Source: Platycnemis pennipes | Taxonomy: Eukaryota; Arthropoda; Insecta; Odonata; Platycnemididae | Direction of reading: 5' to 3' | Assembly (NCBI GenBank): GCA_933228895.1 | Contig: OW121849.1 | Location: 41,882,354 to 41,946,353, forward strand | DNA length: 64,000 nucleotides | Shown here: piece by piece, positions 48,550 through 60,880 of the stretch | Numbering within the stretch: position 1 is the first letter of the stretch | Layout: the number at the start of each line of letters is the position of its first letter | The notes under the pieces: model-generated | Seen by the model: the letters and a program-made list of their open reading frames with translations, nothing else | Database searches by the model: none | Told to the model about the DNA's origin: nothing | Position numbers and translations under genes: made by a program

Positions 48550-48914
48550 TTTCTTTGTCTGTTTTTTCGGTAGGTGTTGCCATGACACCCCATGCAGCTG
48601 TTCGATGGATGTCGTTGCGGGATGATGTGGGTGAGAATCAGTGTGATGGCAGGTTGACGCCATTTTCCCCCTCTTGCGAGAGAGAGTTCGCCCTCGTCTT
48701 CCGTTTCAAGTGCGCGCCGGCCTCAGGGGGGAGATCGCACGCCTTGACCGCGAGCAAGAGCCGAGTGCTACCAAGGTGCCGGAGCCGCTGTTTATTTTTT
48801 TTGTGCCGGAGTCCTATTATTTTGCCAACGCTTCACGGCCTCGGCTTTTGATTTATTCATGATCTCTGCTCGAGGGAAGTTACTCCGCACTGTTGCATTA
48901 ATTGGTTGAGCGCG
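48550..48914 (+). other. GC-rich patch ending in a strong splice donor
   Basis: GC-rich with CpG-containing words, ending GCG|GTGAGT at 48914/48915. No long ORF with a recognisable product is present. A first noncoding exon is one explanation. No TATA box or initiator was convincing. Confidence 0.35.
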
Positions 48915-48989
48915 GTGAGTTCATCCAGCTCCATCCAACAGGCTCAAAATGTGATTTTTGATTGTAATAGAATTAGATTTTCAGGCGCT

Positions 48990-49125
48990 GCAACTGCAGC
49001 AGTTATATGGCACCGTCTAGCCTGACTGACTCCCACGAAAAACACGATATCCATGCCCGAGGCGGGTCCGAGACCTTCGGGTTGCCTGGTTGGGGCGTTA
49101 CTGTCCTGGCTACCTCGACCAGAGA
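48990..49125 (-). mobile_element. tRNA-derived SINE fragment (type 2)
   Basis: Minus strand: A-box-like 'ggtagccaggacagtaacgc', then 'cccgaaggtctcggacccgcctcgggcatggat'. The B-box region and the 'gcctcgggcatgg' junction recur at 52781-52930 and 53765-53835. This ties three copies into one SINE family distinct from the type 1 body. Confidence 0.6.
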
Positions 49126-51142
49126 TGTGGTATTCCATGTTGCCCAAGTAGCACCTTCCCAAAATGCTAAAATATCCCGGTAGCCTAACATCGCGATATG
49201 AGTAGCCTTTATCTGGACTTTATTATGGAACTCATGGATTTAAAATAGACCGCAGCCCAATTTCACTCCTCCACTATGAAAACCAACAATTATTTCTCCA
49301 CCCAATCGAGGAAGCTAGAGGGAGAGAAGCACAACAGGGTACCTGCCATGTAAACTAAGTATAAATTGACAATATGCTGATAGAAATTCAATGTATTGAA
49401 TCCTTTACTACCGCGAGCAGCTTACAGCAGCACATGAAGTTTTACATTGGCAGTCTAACAGATTTCAGATGGTTGACGTCGGGCTAAGGAAATGTTGACG
49501 GCATTTTGGCGCCTTTGAATGGTAAACTTCGGCATATGACAGGGAATGAAGCAATTGTTGCCATCCTGGTGGTTAAAACATTTTATGAATTAAAGTTAGG
49601 TTCTGATATTGATCCAAATATTGGTGTACGTTCTGTGAAGCACTGGCATCTCCAACCCTCCTGATGTTTTTTTTTTTTTACTGCTAAGACACTTTCGAGA
49701 AAGAAATAGGATAATACTGGCTGGCATGTTGAGGTAAACGGATGGAGTTAAGGGTGAATGAATCATGAATAAAATAATGTGTTAAAGAAGCGGAAGAGCG
49801 TTGGTGACTGCATGACAAGTACCAAGACAGGGACAAGTGAACATATTGCTGAGTTCGTACATCTTAGGCAATGCAAGCGAAGGTTCTCGGGTGGGAGGAA
49901 AGATAATAAAAACAACTTCCAAACGGTAGTTCCAAACCTGCTGGTGCGATCGATGTATGGTAATATAAAGGCTTTCTTGCAAAATTTGAAATGAAGACAT
50001 TAAAAAAAGCATTAATCTCCACATATTGCTTCGAAGTGAACCTTGTGAATACCACGGCATGCATTATTGCTGGCTAAATATAGTGGTTAAAGGGTACCCT
50101 AGTAAAAAGGGTTGTAAAATACGTGAGACAGAGGCTTGAAGGGAGTGAGTCATGAAAGAATGTTGATTGAATGCTCCAGAAATGAATGGTTGCGGAGAGA
50201 ATCCGATTCGTTGCTTAGATCATGCTAAGAGAAGGGATAGAAACAAACTGAAAACATATATAATACAGAAGAACATATGGTATGAGAAGAGGACGTAGAC
50301 GGATGAAGTGGTGAGTGAATACGGTCAAAGAGATTCCCAAGAAGAGGAGGCATGCCAGGAGGTCTAAGATAAAGACCAGGAGGTCTAAGAAAAGACAACT
50401 TGCATTTATAAGACGGAAGCGAGAGGAGAGCGCAGTGTGGGAAATGGAAACTCAAGTTTTCTGGCCGTAGAATAGATCTTTAGGCTTTCCCCTAGGGTAT
50501 ATGATTGTTCATATGCAAACACATGCACTTCTATTACACCGTTCCCTATTGCGCAGTATGCCCAGCTGAAAAAGGCTCTAATTAATATCATAAGCAGGTG
50601 ATAAAGTTCATTCTTTTGATTTCTCCCACACTAACCAAACTTTGGACACCAATTCCGCTTATTTCATCCATATGTTACTTGAATTTAAAATTGAATTAAT
50701 TCTATAACTCCTAATACAACTCCCGACAAGAATCTCTTCCATCTCATCCCATCAGTTCGTTTTTCGCTCACCAATAACTCCAAACCATAGCTATTCTTAT
50801 CGCACATAATGTCTGTTGGGATATAGGATCCTCATCCAATATCTCTACAAGACCATACATTGAAGCGTACTCCTTTCATACTGCAGATAGCACTCTGCGA
50901 CACGCCACAATGGCGAGCAGTAGGAGGTTTTATAACATCTGCAAAATAGTTGCTCAAATAGTCAAATTATAAGTTGATGATAGTGAAAATTCTCGGTCTC
51001 AATTTTTTAGGTTGGTAATTTAGGCAATATAGGTACCATTCGAAAAACCAATTCGCATACATACTGCAATGTCCGCTATTTTCTCATCTTTCTCTTTACG
51101 CTCTCCCCGCAAATGTCCGAAAGATTACTTTTGGGGATTGGA
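49126..51142. other. no gene seen; poly-T and a 21-bp duplication
   Basis: A run of 13 T lies at 49667-49679. 'ccaggaggtctaaga' occurs at 50355-50369 and 50376-50390 (period 21) in a purine-rich context. Short ORFs are unrecognised. 'gggagtgagtcatgaaag' near 50140 has a close match near 60330, possibly a further dispersed repeat. Confidence 0.45.
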
Positions 51143-51390
51143 TTGGTATTATGGCTAGAGTACTGGTTTCCGTTAACCGATGATCCGAGTTCTGATGATG
51201 CCGGCGGTAGCATAGATTTTTCAATCGGAAACCGCCCCCCAATTGAGTCCTGTGTAGAGTATGCACCGATGACAGCACTTCTTCCATCGGACGGAACTCA
51301 AAACGCTGCGCTCTTTGGAGCCTCTCGTTGGGGATAGGCTGACGCCGATGCCGGGTTCCTTTCCGTCCATCATTCCTTTCGATTCCACTT
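51143..51390 (+). mobile_element. tRNA-derived SINE (type 1), decayed B box
   Basis: It starts with A-box-like TATGGCTAGAGTACTGG (51150-51166). The expected B box is mutated. The body contains 'catcggacggaactcaaaacg' (near 51290) and ends 'gctgacgccgatgccgggttcctttccgtcc', matching the other type 1 copies. Confidence 0.65.
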
Positions 51391-52130
51391 ACGTTCCCAC
51401 ACCCATCTATCCTTAATGGGGAAAATGACCCAAAATGTCGGTCCGTTAACTTTTTTCACAAAAACAACCGAAATGAAAGGCGTGAAAACCAGTTAAGTTC
51501 CGCGGTAGTCGCGGCATAGATATGACCGGGAACACGGCTATTGGATCCCGGCTGCGGCGACTCTCTGCCGCCGTCTAAGCGGGCCGCGCTCCCGGGAGGT
51601 TCAATGGTTACACGCACGCGGCCGTTCCAAGGCGGAAAGATCTATGGAAGTCTTTTTCCTCCTCCTCCCTTTGCAACGGGAGTGGGTCGTGCTAGTCGCG
51701 CTCGATCTACTATCCCTCTCTCTCTCTCTCTATGAGGCGACTCTACTTTCGTTCTCATCCCAGTAGGACGACCTTGAGACTATTTCATTCCGCCGCTCCC
51801 CTCCACACTTCCCTAACCCCTTCCATCCACAACCCCCTCACCCCCCCCCCGTTACTAACACCGCCTCTGAGCCACCCTCGTCCGCCTCTCCTGCATTTCA
51901 TGCCTATTCTCACTGCTCGCCTAACCACCTCCTCCACACACCACTATGAATGCGTGCGTGCTACGAGAGCGCACGCGGAGGTATATACCTTTTAAATTCT
52001 GCCCACAATTCCCTCCTTCTCACCGCTAACCCACCCACCGCACCCTCCCCACCATCTTCCCCATCCGCCTAACCTATTCCGACCTTCCACTTCCTCATTG
52101 GCTTTCCGTTTCGGTGTGAGTTGGAGGGAA
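51391..52130. other. GC-rich then C/T-rich island
   Basis: 51530-51620 is CpG-rich (gcggccgc-like words). 51740-52080 is C/T-rich with a run of ten C at 51841-51850. The ORFs are composition-driven. Confidence 0.5.
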
Positions 52131-52780
52131 GGGAAGGAGGTGGTTCTCAATTAAATCGGCCGTGCACTCTAAACCCAACCCCTCGACGCTGAGCCCGCTC
52201 GCTCTTTTTCTCGGGGCGATGGCAGGGGGTGTGCGGCCCTTGTCTGCAGTGTTTTGTTTTAACCGATCTTTGACTCTCTTCCCCGCCCTTCCATTCCCCA
52301 ACAAAATTGCTCATTTCACTCGTGTGCATTGTGAGAATGCATGGCTTTGTCATCCTCAAATTGTGAAAGGTGAAACGCGCTAATGTTCTACGTCGTGGGA
52401 TAAAGCGCGCTTCGCTAAAGACCAAAGTGTCCTCGTTCAAGTTCGGGAGGGTCCTCAATGGGAAGGCCCAGCTTAAACAAATCTTAGGGATTCTGTGGAC
52501 GACAATTCCTTAGGAGAAACTAGAGGTGGCGAAGGAAGTGGTCCAATAGGTAGTGATTTCAAAAGCAGCTGGACATTTGGGGGTCTTGTTCTAACCAAAC
52601 CGATCTTTGTGTTCAAGATTTTGAAACTAATACTTGCATTTTATAACAATGGGCAAAAGGGAGGAAAGGGATACAATGTATAACTGCGGCCAGAAATGTG
52701 TACCAGTATATAGTTCCAACAGTATTTTCTTCGTTATATCTTCCGCCCGCCTCATTTTATCTACAGAGAAGGTTGGTAAG
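52131..52780. other. no gene seen
   Basis: The minus ORF at 52147-52458 (103 codons) is unrecognised and overlaps plus-strand frames. A G|GTAAGTA donor-like word at 52775 directly precedes a SINE-like stretch. Confidence 0.4.
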
Positions 52781-52930
52781 TACGTTTGGTTGCCGTTAAT
52801 ACCGACTGACCTTGCCGCCCTTGTCATTACGAGCTGTGCTGGAAACAAAACAGTTGTGGGTTCGAATCACGCCTTGGGCATGGTTTTTAGAATTTGCTTT
52901 GTGGCTAAGGGTTTGTTGGATGGTGAAATA
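52781..52930 (+). mobile_element. tRNA-derived SINE fragment (type 2)
   Basis: A GGGTTCGAATCACGCC B box (52858-52873) is followed by 'ttgggcatgg', as in the two other copies. The A-box region (about 52795-52815) is weak. About 150 bp can be attributed to the family. Confidence 0.6.
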
Positions 52931-53764
52931 TAGCCTCAGCAGTATGAGCAATTTACAACCTAATTCTAACTCTGCGAGCATCGGCTGTGGGAGAGAGAAG
53001 TTTCCGCTTCTTCTAAGCCTATTCCTCGCCTAGCCGCCCTTAGAGAAGTTAGAGGGGTGGTTCTGGGACGGGCCCGGAGTGTGGAGTCCCGGCGTCATCT
53101 CGAGTTACGCGCGCTTCCGCACAAGAGGAGACATGGTCTTCGCGGAGCGGGCAAGGGGGGCCGGCGCGGCGGCGGTGCTGAGCCCACGCGCGAAACCTAT
53201 CTCGGAGACACCGCTCGGGGAAGAGAAGAAAAGAAAACAGAATAGCGACACTCCCGTTATCTCTCCGACTGATTTCTCAATTTTTTTCCGAAAAATTCGT
53301 GGGATTTTTTTCATTTCGGCGGATGAGACTTTGCCAAATGTTGTCACGTCTGCTGATAAGCGGGGGACTGTTTGGGAAACAAATAATCTCTCGTTTTTGG
53401 CGACACGTGGCTGAGGATCTCATCCCTTTCGAAGGAACCGTGCGTGAATTTCGTCATCTCTTTTTCGACAGAATTTGACCTTCTAGCGATCGCATTTCTG
53501 CGCTCGAGCAGGTTGGTTCTTGCGAAAAGCTTGCATCCGAAGTGTGTCGGTTTGGATGTGGAGTTGAGCTAAATGCCGGACAATGCACGCCTCCAATAGC
53601 ATTGTCCAACTCATCAGCGAGGGTCAACCTCATCAAGCAAAAAACTATATCGCCATGAGAAATTCACAAGCTAAGGTAGGTAGCAGTAGAACTAGATTTT
53701 AATGGTGGACTAACTGCTTTGATACCATTGCTATCTTAATCCAGAGAAAAAAATAAAACATACC
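52931..53764. other. GC-rich patch, no gene seen
   Basis: 53040-53240 is GC-rich with ggcgcggcggcgg-type words and open frames on both strands. Beyond 53260 there are T-rich and mixed sequences. No recognised product. Confidence 0.45.
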
Positions 53765-53835
53765 CAAGGCGGCATTCGATCCCGCGACCTTCGGTTTATC
53801 GCCACAGTTACAGTCGGTAGGTTCGGCCAACGCGG
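53765..53835 (-). mobile_element. tRNA-derived SINE fragment (type 2)
   Basis: Minus strand: A-box region 'tgtaactgtggcgataaacc', then 'gaaggtcgcgggatcgaatgccgccttgggta', with a near-consensus B box and the same junction as the copies at 48990 and 52781. Confidence 0.6.
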
Positions 53836-55614
53836 TAGGACAGAAGGGCTAGTGGCTTCTTAGACGGAGACGGATCTCAGATATTGCAAAGATTTGGGAT
53901 AATGTAAACGTACTCATAGTAACCTCACTTAGATACGAATCCAAAACCTCTGGTAAGCATTCGAATACTGAATACATATTGCTGAATTCCTGATACATAT
54001 TGCTACATCCCACCGTCTAGATGAGCTTGATTTTCACAGCATGTAGCAGGTGCTAAGTGATCTGATTGAATTGAAACTCGTCTATGAAAAGCACTGGTGT
54101 TGTGTACTCGTGTCTGAATGAAGGTTTAGGCTTCAGGAAAGAGCAATAGGTAAAGAAATCATCCATTTTAGCCGTCATGGAAGTAACCGAGGTTATAAGA
54201 AACATCCATGATTTATACTTAATTGGAAAATTCTAGTCTGCGTTTCATTTGAGCTGTTGTGTTCTCCTCGTGAACCTTGAAGGAAATAATATGAACGACT
54301 TATGACCTCACTATGGGAGATCAAATAATCAGGCGGTGACGGAATCAATTCTTCTTCTTCTGTACGAAATATCGTCATGTCGGCAACATTCACCAGGGAC
54401 ATCGAAAACTTGGAAACTGACTCAGAATCCATATCTCATAAGTGAGGGAATTCAATTGTTTACACATAATCAAACGTTGAACCACTAGTAACACATTTAG
54501 GGAGATACAACAGTTTTCAAATCGACAGAATGATAGTGGCCTTCCATTCAGTTTAGGATTATAACTGTGAAGAGAAAATCGTGACAACTACGCCCCTTAG
54601 GAGCTCAGCGCTTTTCATATCTGGGTAAACAATGGAGAGAACGAGAAGTGACCCCAGCTCTTGGCTAAGAAAGGATTTATTGAATACGGTTGTCATCCAC
54701 TAAAACTGTCACACCACTTCGCTCCTTAGTTGATTTGTGAATCACGAGAATCGAGAAGAGCAGATGAAAGCAAAACGTGCCATTCTCTAAGAACATCAAA
54801 AGAACCGAAAAGTGTCGCAACTCCTCGACCTAGCATTGAAAATATTGTACCGTTCGACCGATCGACGAAATAGTGGTGTGGGTTGAATTTATCCGGCAGG
54901 TAGTCATCCGAAGAGCTTCCGCACAATGTTTGCCGCCGAGATGACGAATGGTCAAGCATTTCGCCGACCGCCGATCCTATTGTCCCACCATCACATCTCT
55001 CGAGTTTTAATTCCCTCTATGGTCATCGTTTGACGATGGACATCCAGCCTTAACCGCATTTCGTATCGGTTTTTCCGTCGAGATTATCCTTGAGATATCT
55101 CATTTACTTTTCCGGTTATCGTAAATCCTTGCCACGTGTCCCGAAAGACCCCAAGAGTCTTCGATGACCTCAAGCAAGTCGACTTCGTTGACCTTGTTTG
55201 GTGACGTAACGCCGTTGCTTTGGTTTGGTCTGTTTCTACTGGCCTCTCCGCGTTTCGTGCTAATCTTGGGGTGGCTTGGTGTCCTTTGGTTCCACTGCCT
55301 ACGCACTTGAACTCGAACACGGTTGACGATGGTGCAGCGGAGACAAAATGTGCAGCATATCGTAGCATTCAAACGCAAATGATCAAGGGCCCGTCGTGCA
55401 ACGAAAAAGCAACGCATACAATTTTCGCAGCGGCTGTTAAAACACCACTATCGTAATGTTTTCATATATTTGCCGTGTTTTTGACTAAGCCAAGGATTTC
55501 CTGAATAATTTCCCACTTAAAACGTATCCATGTACGGCACAAGGCTAGCGAGTTTCCAGAACTATTATTCTCTAGTGAAAATAATGATCCTAAAAGAAGG
55601 ATGATATTACTTAC
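53836..55614. other. no gene called
   Basis: A small repeat 'gaatacatattgct' appears twice at 53970-54004. Antisense-overlapping ORFs at 55084-55456 (up to 105 codons) are of mixed composition but not recognised and lack clean splice borders. Confidence 0.4.
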
Positions 55615-55686
55615 TGTAGGAGTAAACATCGACCATGGAATTTTTAATTTTCCCTTCAAATGACGGCGAAATTACAGCGGAATATT
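55615..55686 (-). CDS. candidate short exon, unknown protein
   Basis: Minus strand: acceptor 'tgaatttcaacaacag' and donor CTACA|GTAAGTAAT enclose 72 bp (24 codons, phase-neutral). The open frame that reaches the donor encodes EYSAVISPSFEGKIKNSM and a few more residues, of balanced composition. A second frame is also open at the 3' part. The upstream polypyrimidine tract is modest. No family recognised and no partner exon found, so moderate to low certainty. Confidence 0.27.
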
Positions 55687-56515
55687 CTGTTGTTGAAATT
55701 CAAGGATAATTACATCATGAATATCTCCAGAGAGAGAAATGAAGTCGTGTACACCATCTCTTTGAAAAAGTGACATTATAATCTCTTACACTTGGGACAA
55801 AACCACCAACGTATATATATGTATTTGTAGCTGAAATTCACTTAATTTACCTTTTTTTGAGTTTATATGAGGTCATATTTCGCAGCTAGAAGCGAAATAT
55901 ATTTCAAACAATCTGAATAAACCTTGAATTAAGTATTCAGATACAATTATATGCTAAAGAGTTTTAATTATTGAGCATTTTTTTCAGTGATGATTAACAT
56001 GGTCAACATATTAATGACATGATTAACATTTTATTACATGATCGATGATATATTGAATGCATCAAAAACTTATTGCAAAAATTTAGGCCTTGGATACATC
56101 TGTGTTTGAGGTGTTGTAGTCGCAGTTAATGCATAGCGATAAATACTCGTTATTTTTTGATTCCACAGAGGAGTGGCCAATGGAGCAGGGAATAAAACGA
56201 GCAGGATTTCCAACCCCACTCAAATCCATCAACTGATGAAAAGAAATCCTCACAATTCAGCCCCGAATACGCTAGTGGGGGTAGGTTTACTTTCGCCAGC
56301 ATTCTTCCCTCGCGAGAACCGTACGCAGTTCTTCAATTTCGCAAATTGCGTTGCCACATTCTATCACTCAACAGCCTTGGAAATGGAGGCGTGCATAAAC
56401 ACTCTCTTGGAAAAACAAGAGAAAGAAAATCAATAAATTTGGGCACCGTCCACCGAATTGAAATGTCATATTTCGAGCACCGGCCATGCTGCAACACCCA
56501 GCGCGATGGGACGAA
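55687..56515. other. AT-rich DNA, no gene seen
   Basis: Only short unrecognised ORFs. A run of similar words ('acatgattaacat') at 55990-56040 hints at local duplication. Confidence 0.5.
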
Positions 56516-57420
56516 TGCTGGGGGCGGGAGGGGGGGGGGGGCACTATCCCCACCACATTCAATCACGCACCCCCCTCCCCGTGCAGGGTAGAAGAGAGCC
56601 ATGCTATGGGAAGAGTTATACGGGATTCCTTGCCTTCCGGGAAAGGAAGTGCGTTATTTATTTTTCCACCGATAGATGAAAGAACGAACGCACTCCTTAA
56701 ACATTCCGCGGGAGTCACTAATTGCAGTCCTAAGTCGACTCGGCACGAAGCTTACGGTACTTCCGAGTTCCAGCCCAAGACAAGGAAAGCAAGAAAGAGA
56801 GAGAAAATACGAAATGCGCACTTATTTTCTGATTCTAAGCGGACAAGGGGACGGATGATGGTGTAGGTACAGCAAGATGCCATGTTTCGCGGAGGCTGTT
56901 CGCTTGGAGGAGTGTGGGAGGATAAGGTGGTGTGGTTCGGGCGGCTCCTTCAAGACGTAAGAAAGTTTACGGTAATTCCGCCTGCATTCGGTGGGGAAGG
57001 TAAAGCGATACGCCATTGTATCTTTTTTCCTCTCTTTTTCTTTCTTCATATCCTCCCTCCCCGTGGCCTAGGCGAGCCGCGTTCTCGAATCCGCATATTT
57101 TCGCCGCCGTCGGCTTAGGCCGCTCTCTGGGGGGACAGCACCGTCTCATCGGCGCGGGTGAAGCCCGACGGCTCGGCGGTGGTCTCCCCTATCGGCTAGG
57201 GAAGCTAGCGACGGCGGCCACAATTCGAGTCCCGCACTGCGGTCAGCCCCGCGCGCGCGTTTGGGGGGGTTGGAAACGCTAGCCCGGTCTAGACACCGCA
57301 CACTCCTCTCAAGGATGACTAGGTTTTGCGGGGACGCAAAAGAACCGTGCGGTGGTGTTGCGTCGGGGGAGGAAGGAATTGAAAATCGCCAGGGACGCAC
57401 GTAGGTATCATATCAAACAT
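56516..57420. other. GC-rich island with poly-G and CpG-rich core
   Basis: A run of 12 G occupies 56530-56541. The DNA from 57060 to 57400 is rich in CpG words including 'gcgcgcgcg' near 57250. Three or more frames are open on both strands and none gives a recognised product. It is the most CpG-dense stretch in the window and therefore a promoter-type candidate. Confidence 0.5.
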
Positions 57421-58983
57421 CGGGGCGTGTTTGCTATACGTGTGCCCATGCGCGGAAGTCTCCATTTTCACATTCCGTCCGTCGAATCCGCCGGACGGTT
57501 CGACGGTTAGAGCGATGCGCGAGGAGGCGATTGAATTAGAGCGAGTGGCGGGTCGGAAAGGCTTGCGTCAAGGGTTGAGAAGTGCTTTCGATAGCTAGCG
57601 GTGTTGTTGTTGGCTCGACACTGGAGTACTTCCCGTGCCCTCACGGGTTTTTGACAGGAAACAAAAATTCACCTCTCGAATGCATGAATCGACTCGGTTA
57701 AGGACTAACCAGAGGAAGAGGGGTTTCTACGAATCCTGTCGTCATTCGAGGCGAATATACAACGCATGTTTTACAAGGCGTTAATATTTAACTTGAGTGA
57801 TGCTTGTTGGTTGTTTTGATTATGCTATTTCCATAAGGCTGAAGTTTTCCCAAATATTTAGCCAACGATGATTAGAAAATGATCATATTTATGTAAGATA
57901 CACAAACACCCCTTCAAAAAGCACACGTGTTTTCAGGGTGCCAGTAATGATAGCGTGTTCATGATGTATGATAACTGTAATTTCGGATCAACTTAAACAT
58001 ACAAGAGAACCATTCCAGTTTATTCAATATTTAAACGATTAAAAACGGATTCAACTGTTTCCAATCGTGGTTTGTGATGATTGAAGATAGTGATTGATGT
58101 ACTCGTCAATTTTCATAAACGCTGAAATGGTTGTAAATTTTACCATATGATAATGATGGAAGCAAATATGGCCCATTTTCCCCTTTGCGTAAACGCTTAT
58201 GTCAAATGATAGAGATTTTCAATATTTTTCTCATCATAGAATTGTTCGAACCATGTTTACTCAATGAGTTACAGCGGCCACCACAAGCCTGCGCTATATG
58301 GATGCTAACCTCCCAATCAGAGCAAAATTAAATAATTATTAATCTTATTTGTCAATCAAATACCTTTTGCTAGGTACTTTCATTTTCAATAGGAATACTT
58401 TTGAGTTTACTAACATAAGTGTATATTTTAAAAGTGCCAATTAATTGATAGCAAAATTAAAGCAATCGTGAAAACACCAGAATGTATTTCACTCAAAACC
58501 ATATGTTCACCAAACTAATTAACAGTTTCAGCGCTGCAATATTTGAAGGTCTTTACAATTAAGGCAGCTAAAATTAATCTTATACTTAGACATGGTTTTG
58601 ATAGATGCTGAGAAAATGTGGCCAATGTACCATACTCGCAGAGTAATTCAGTACCGCAGTTGAAGTGAATCCATAACATCACCGGTATTCATTAAACCAA
58701 TTTTATTACAGCAAACAAAGAAATTACTACCTATGGAAGAATTAATGTGATGTCAACTTCTGAATTTTATGCTGTGCTTCATTCAAATTCAGGTCGACCA
58801 AGAGAACAATGAGATATAGATACGCAACGTCACTATGGAACTATGTGCAATCCCATATTATGATAGTGATTACTATCCCAAGTATTATCATCCGCCAATT
58901 TTGTTCTCTCCAGCGTTACATCACTAATCTCTTTGAAACAGCCCATTTTGGTAGTTAAAATTTTCTTATCATCTTATCTTCAG
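57421..58983. other. AT-rich DNA, no gene seen
   Basis: A tRNA A-box-like 'gacggttagagcgatgcg' sits near 57500 without a B box. The last part leads into a good acceptor at 58983. Confidence 0.45.
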
Positions 58984-59261
58984 CATTACGCCCAGAAAGT
59001 GATTTCAATTCTAAAACCACTAAGCTTTTGGAGCCTACCCGCAAACTGATTCCATTATTGTTCGCTTTCAACCCTTTTGAGGATATTAAAGAGCCTAAAC
59101 TACAAGGTTTAATGTTAAATGCATCCTCAAATACTAAACAAGAACATATCATTTATACCATGCTTTTGACTACCGCTCAGGCCCTTTGGACCAATCAATT
59201 CGAACTCATAAGTACTTATGTACGGTGCCTAAAAGAAGGAATTAAAAGAATCAATTTTGCA
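58984..59261 (+). CDS. candidate exon, about 92 codons, unknown protein
   Basis: The upstream border is a clean acceptor ('ttttcttatcatcttatcttcag') and the downstream border is GCA|GTGAGG. One frame is open across the whole 278 bp. Its peptide, including LIPLLFAFNPFEDIKEP and then EHIIYTMLLTTAQALW, has the balanced, helix-prone composition of a real globular protein, although the surrounding DNA is AT-rich. No family was recognised. Beyond the donor the frame meets a stop (TGA at about 59268), consistent with intron sequence. This is the longest splice-bordered open segment in the window and the best candidate for genuine coding sequence. Confidence 0.4.
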
Positions 59262-60880
59262 GTGAGGTGATAAAATAAGACAAAATAAGAGATTTGAATG
59301 ATGCTGCTATGATATATTTGTAGTTTTTTTGTTATTAGTAGTATGAGTGCTGTAGATGCTGTGTTGGAATCAAATATACCATTTTCTCTACTTTTACCAC
59401 TCACAATTCATTTGCGGACCCGATTAACCAAATCCTAATGAATTCAAAATGGGATAAGAAATTCACTGTTATTTTTACCATCAACGGAACTCAAATGAAA
59501 ATGTACCCAAATGACTAAGAAATGTACCAGAATTGACAGTTCTTGGTACCTACATTCATGAAGTATAAATGAGTAAACCATTAAAAAGAGACATGAGTAA
59601 CTGTGATACATACGAGTATCATCACTATTAGTTCCCAACGCCAATGTGACCATGCGAGCATTGATAAGTGCTATAACTGAGAGCAGAGCATATATTGAGA
59701 CATTTGCCCAAAAACAAAAAGGGGTGGCGTTATTTTCCAAATTCAGAAAAAAATATTCTCACGAAAAGTAGAGAGACTGCCAGTATCAGATTTCCATCAA
59801 TTGCGGGGCAGAATGAATTGGAAAGGATCAATCAATGGAACTGATTGAAATAACAAGAGTCCCTCTCGTTTTAAATGGCGGACATTTTCATTCCGTACCG
59901 GCAATGGATTTTTTTGCAAGAATCTGATGGAAATCGAGCTCTGTTGGTAACATAAAATTTTTAATGCAGGAATTGGAAATGTGGAATCACGACTGGCAAT
60001 AGTTGGTGAAATATCTATCGATGCCTCGTCATGAAGACTTGAAAACATTTTCAAAATCACATTAGCAGCCGAGGGATGTCACAGGAATAAATGCAATGGC
60101 AAAGAAGTGCAAAAATGTCAGATCCTAGGTGTGAGCGAAACTATGAGTGAATGAAAGACTATTGCAATGAGACTTGCAAAATATGATAGTGGATCACCCT
60201 GCCTTATTGTATGGAAGTTGGATGTTATGGGTGTCTTGGATGTTTCGTTTCAGGCGCAATGCTGGGAAAATTTATTGAGTGCGGGTAACCGAGACGTTTA
60301 CACAGGAGTACAACGAATTTTACGGCAAGGAGTGAGTGAGCCATGAAAGATTGCAGATGATTTTCACGGTTAAGGAAAAGCAGGGAATGAGCTTACTTAA
60401 TTGGTTTTCGACCTGCTGTGAGTCGATTAGCCGAAAAAAAATTCGTAGGAAAGGCCAACGGTGAAAAAGATCGGGATAACTCAAGAATATCATTGATGGG
60501 TGCTAAGTAAGAGAGTGTGAAGATGAATAATATTAAGCGCTTCTTCAAGAAAGTACTGTAAAGCGATAGAGGAAAGTAATTTTCGCAAGAAATGTGTCCA
60601 ACACTGGCGAAGAGTGAAGGAAATGACACGAAGAGACAAATTTATTGACCTACCACGGATGAATATGATTGCCACTACCCCCAAAAGCAAATGGATCGAA
60701 GATTATCCATATGGCCGCTATATTTTAGTAGCAACTACGAGAGTACACCGACGTCTTAAGTCTTTCACGCCATTAATGATAGGTGGGCAACCAGGTAGGA
60801 ATTCTTCAAGGGTACAGAAGAAGGAAGGAGTAAAAAACTGGAGTATGAATTAAATCAGTGGTTTCCAAGGCTACTATCAT
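59262..60880. other. AT-rich DNA, no gene called
   Basis: A 98-codon minus ORF (59444-59740) is hydrophobic and could be read as membrane-spanning, but has no support. A 79-codon plus ORF (60614-60853) is unrecognised. The stretch near 60290-60340 shares 'gagtgagtgagccatgaaag' with sequence near 50140. Confidence 0.4.

Noticed and set aside
55084..55456. Overlapping ORFs on both strands of 78-105 codons
   Set aside because: Not recognised; no clean splice borders; mutually antisense.
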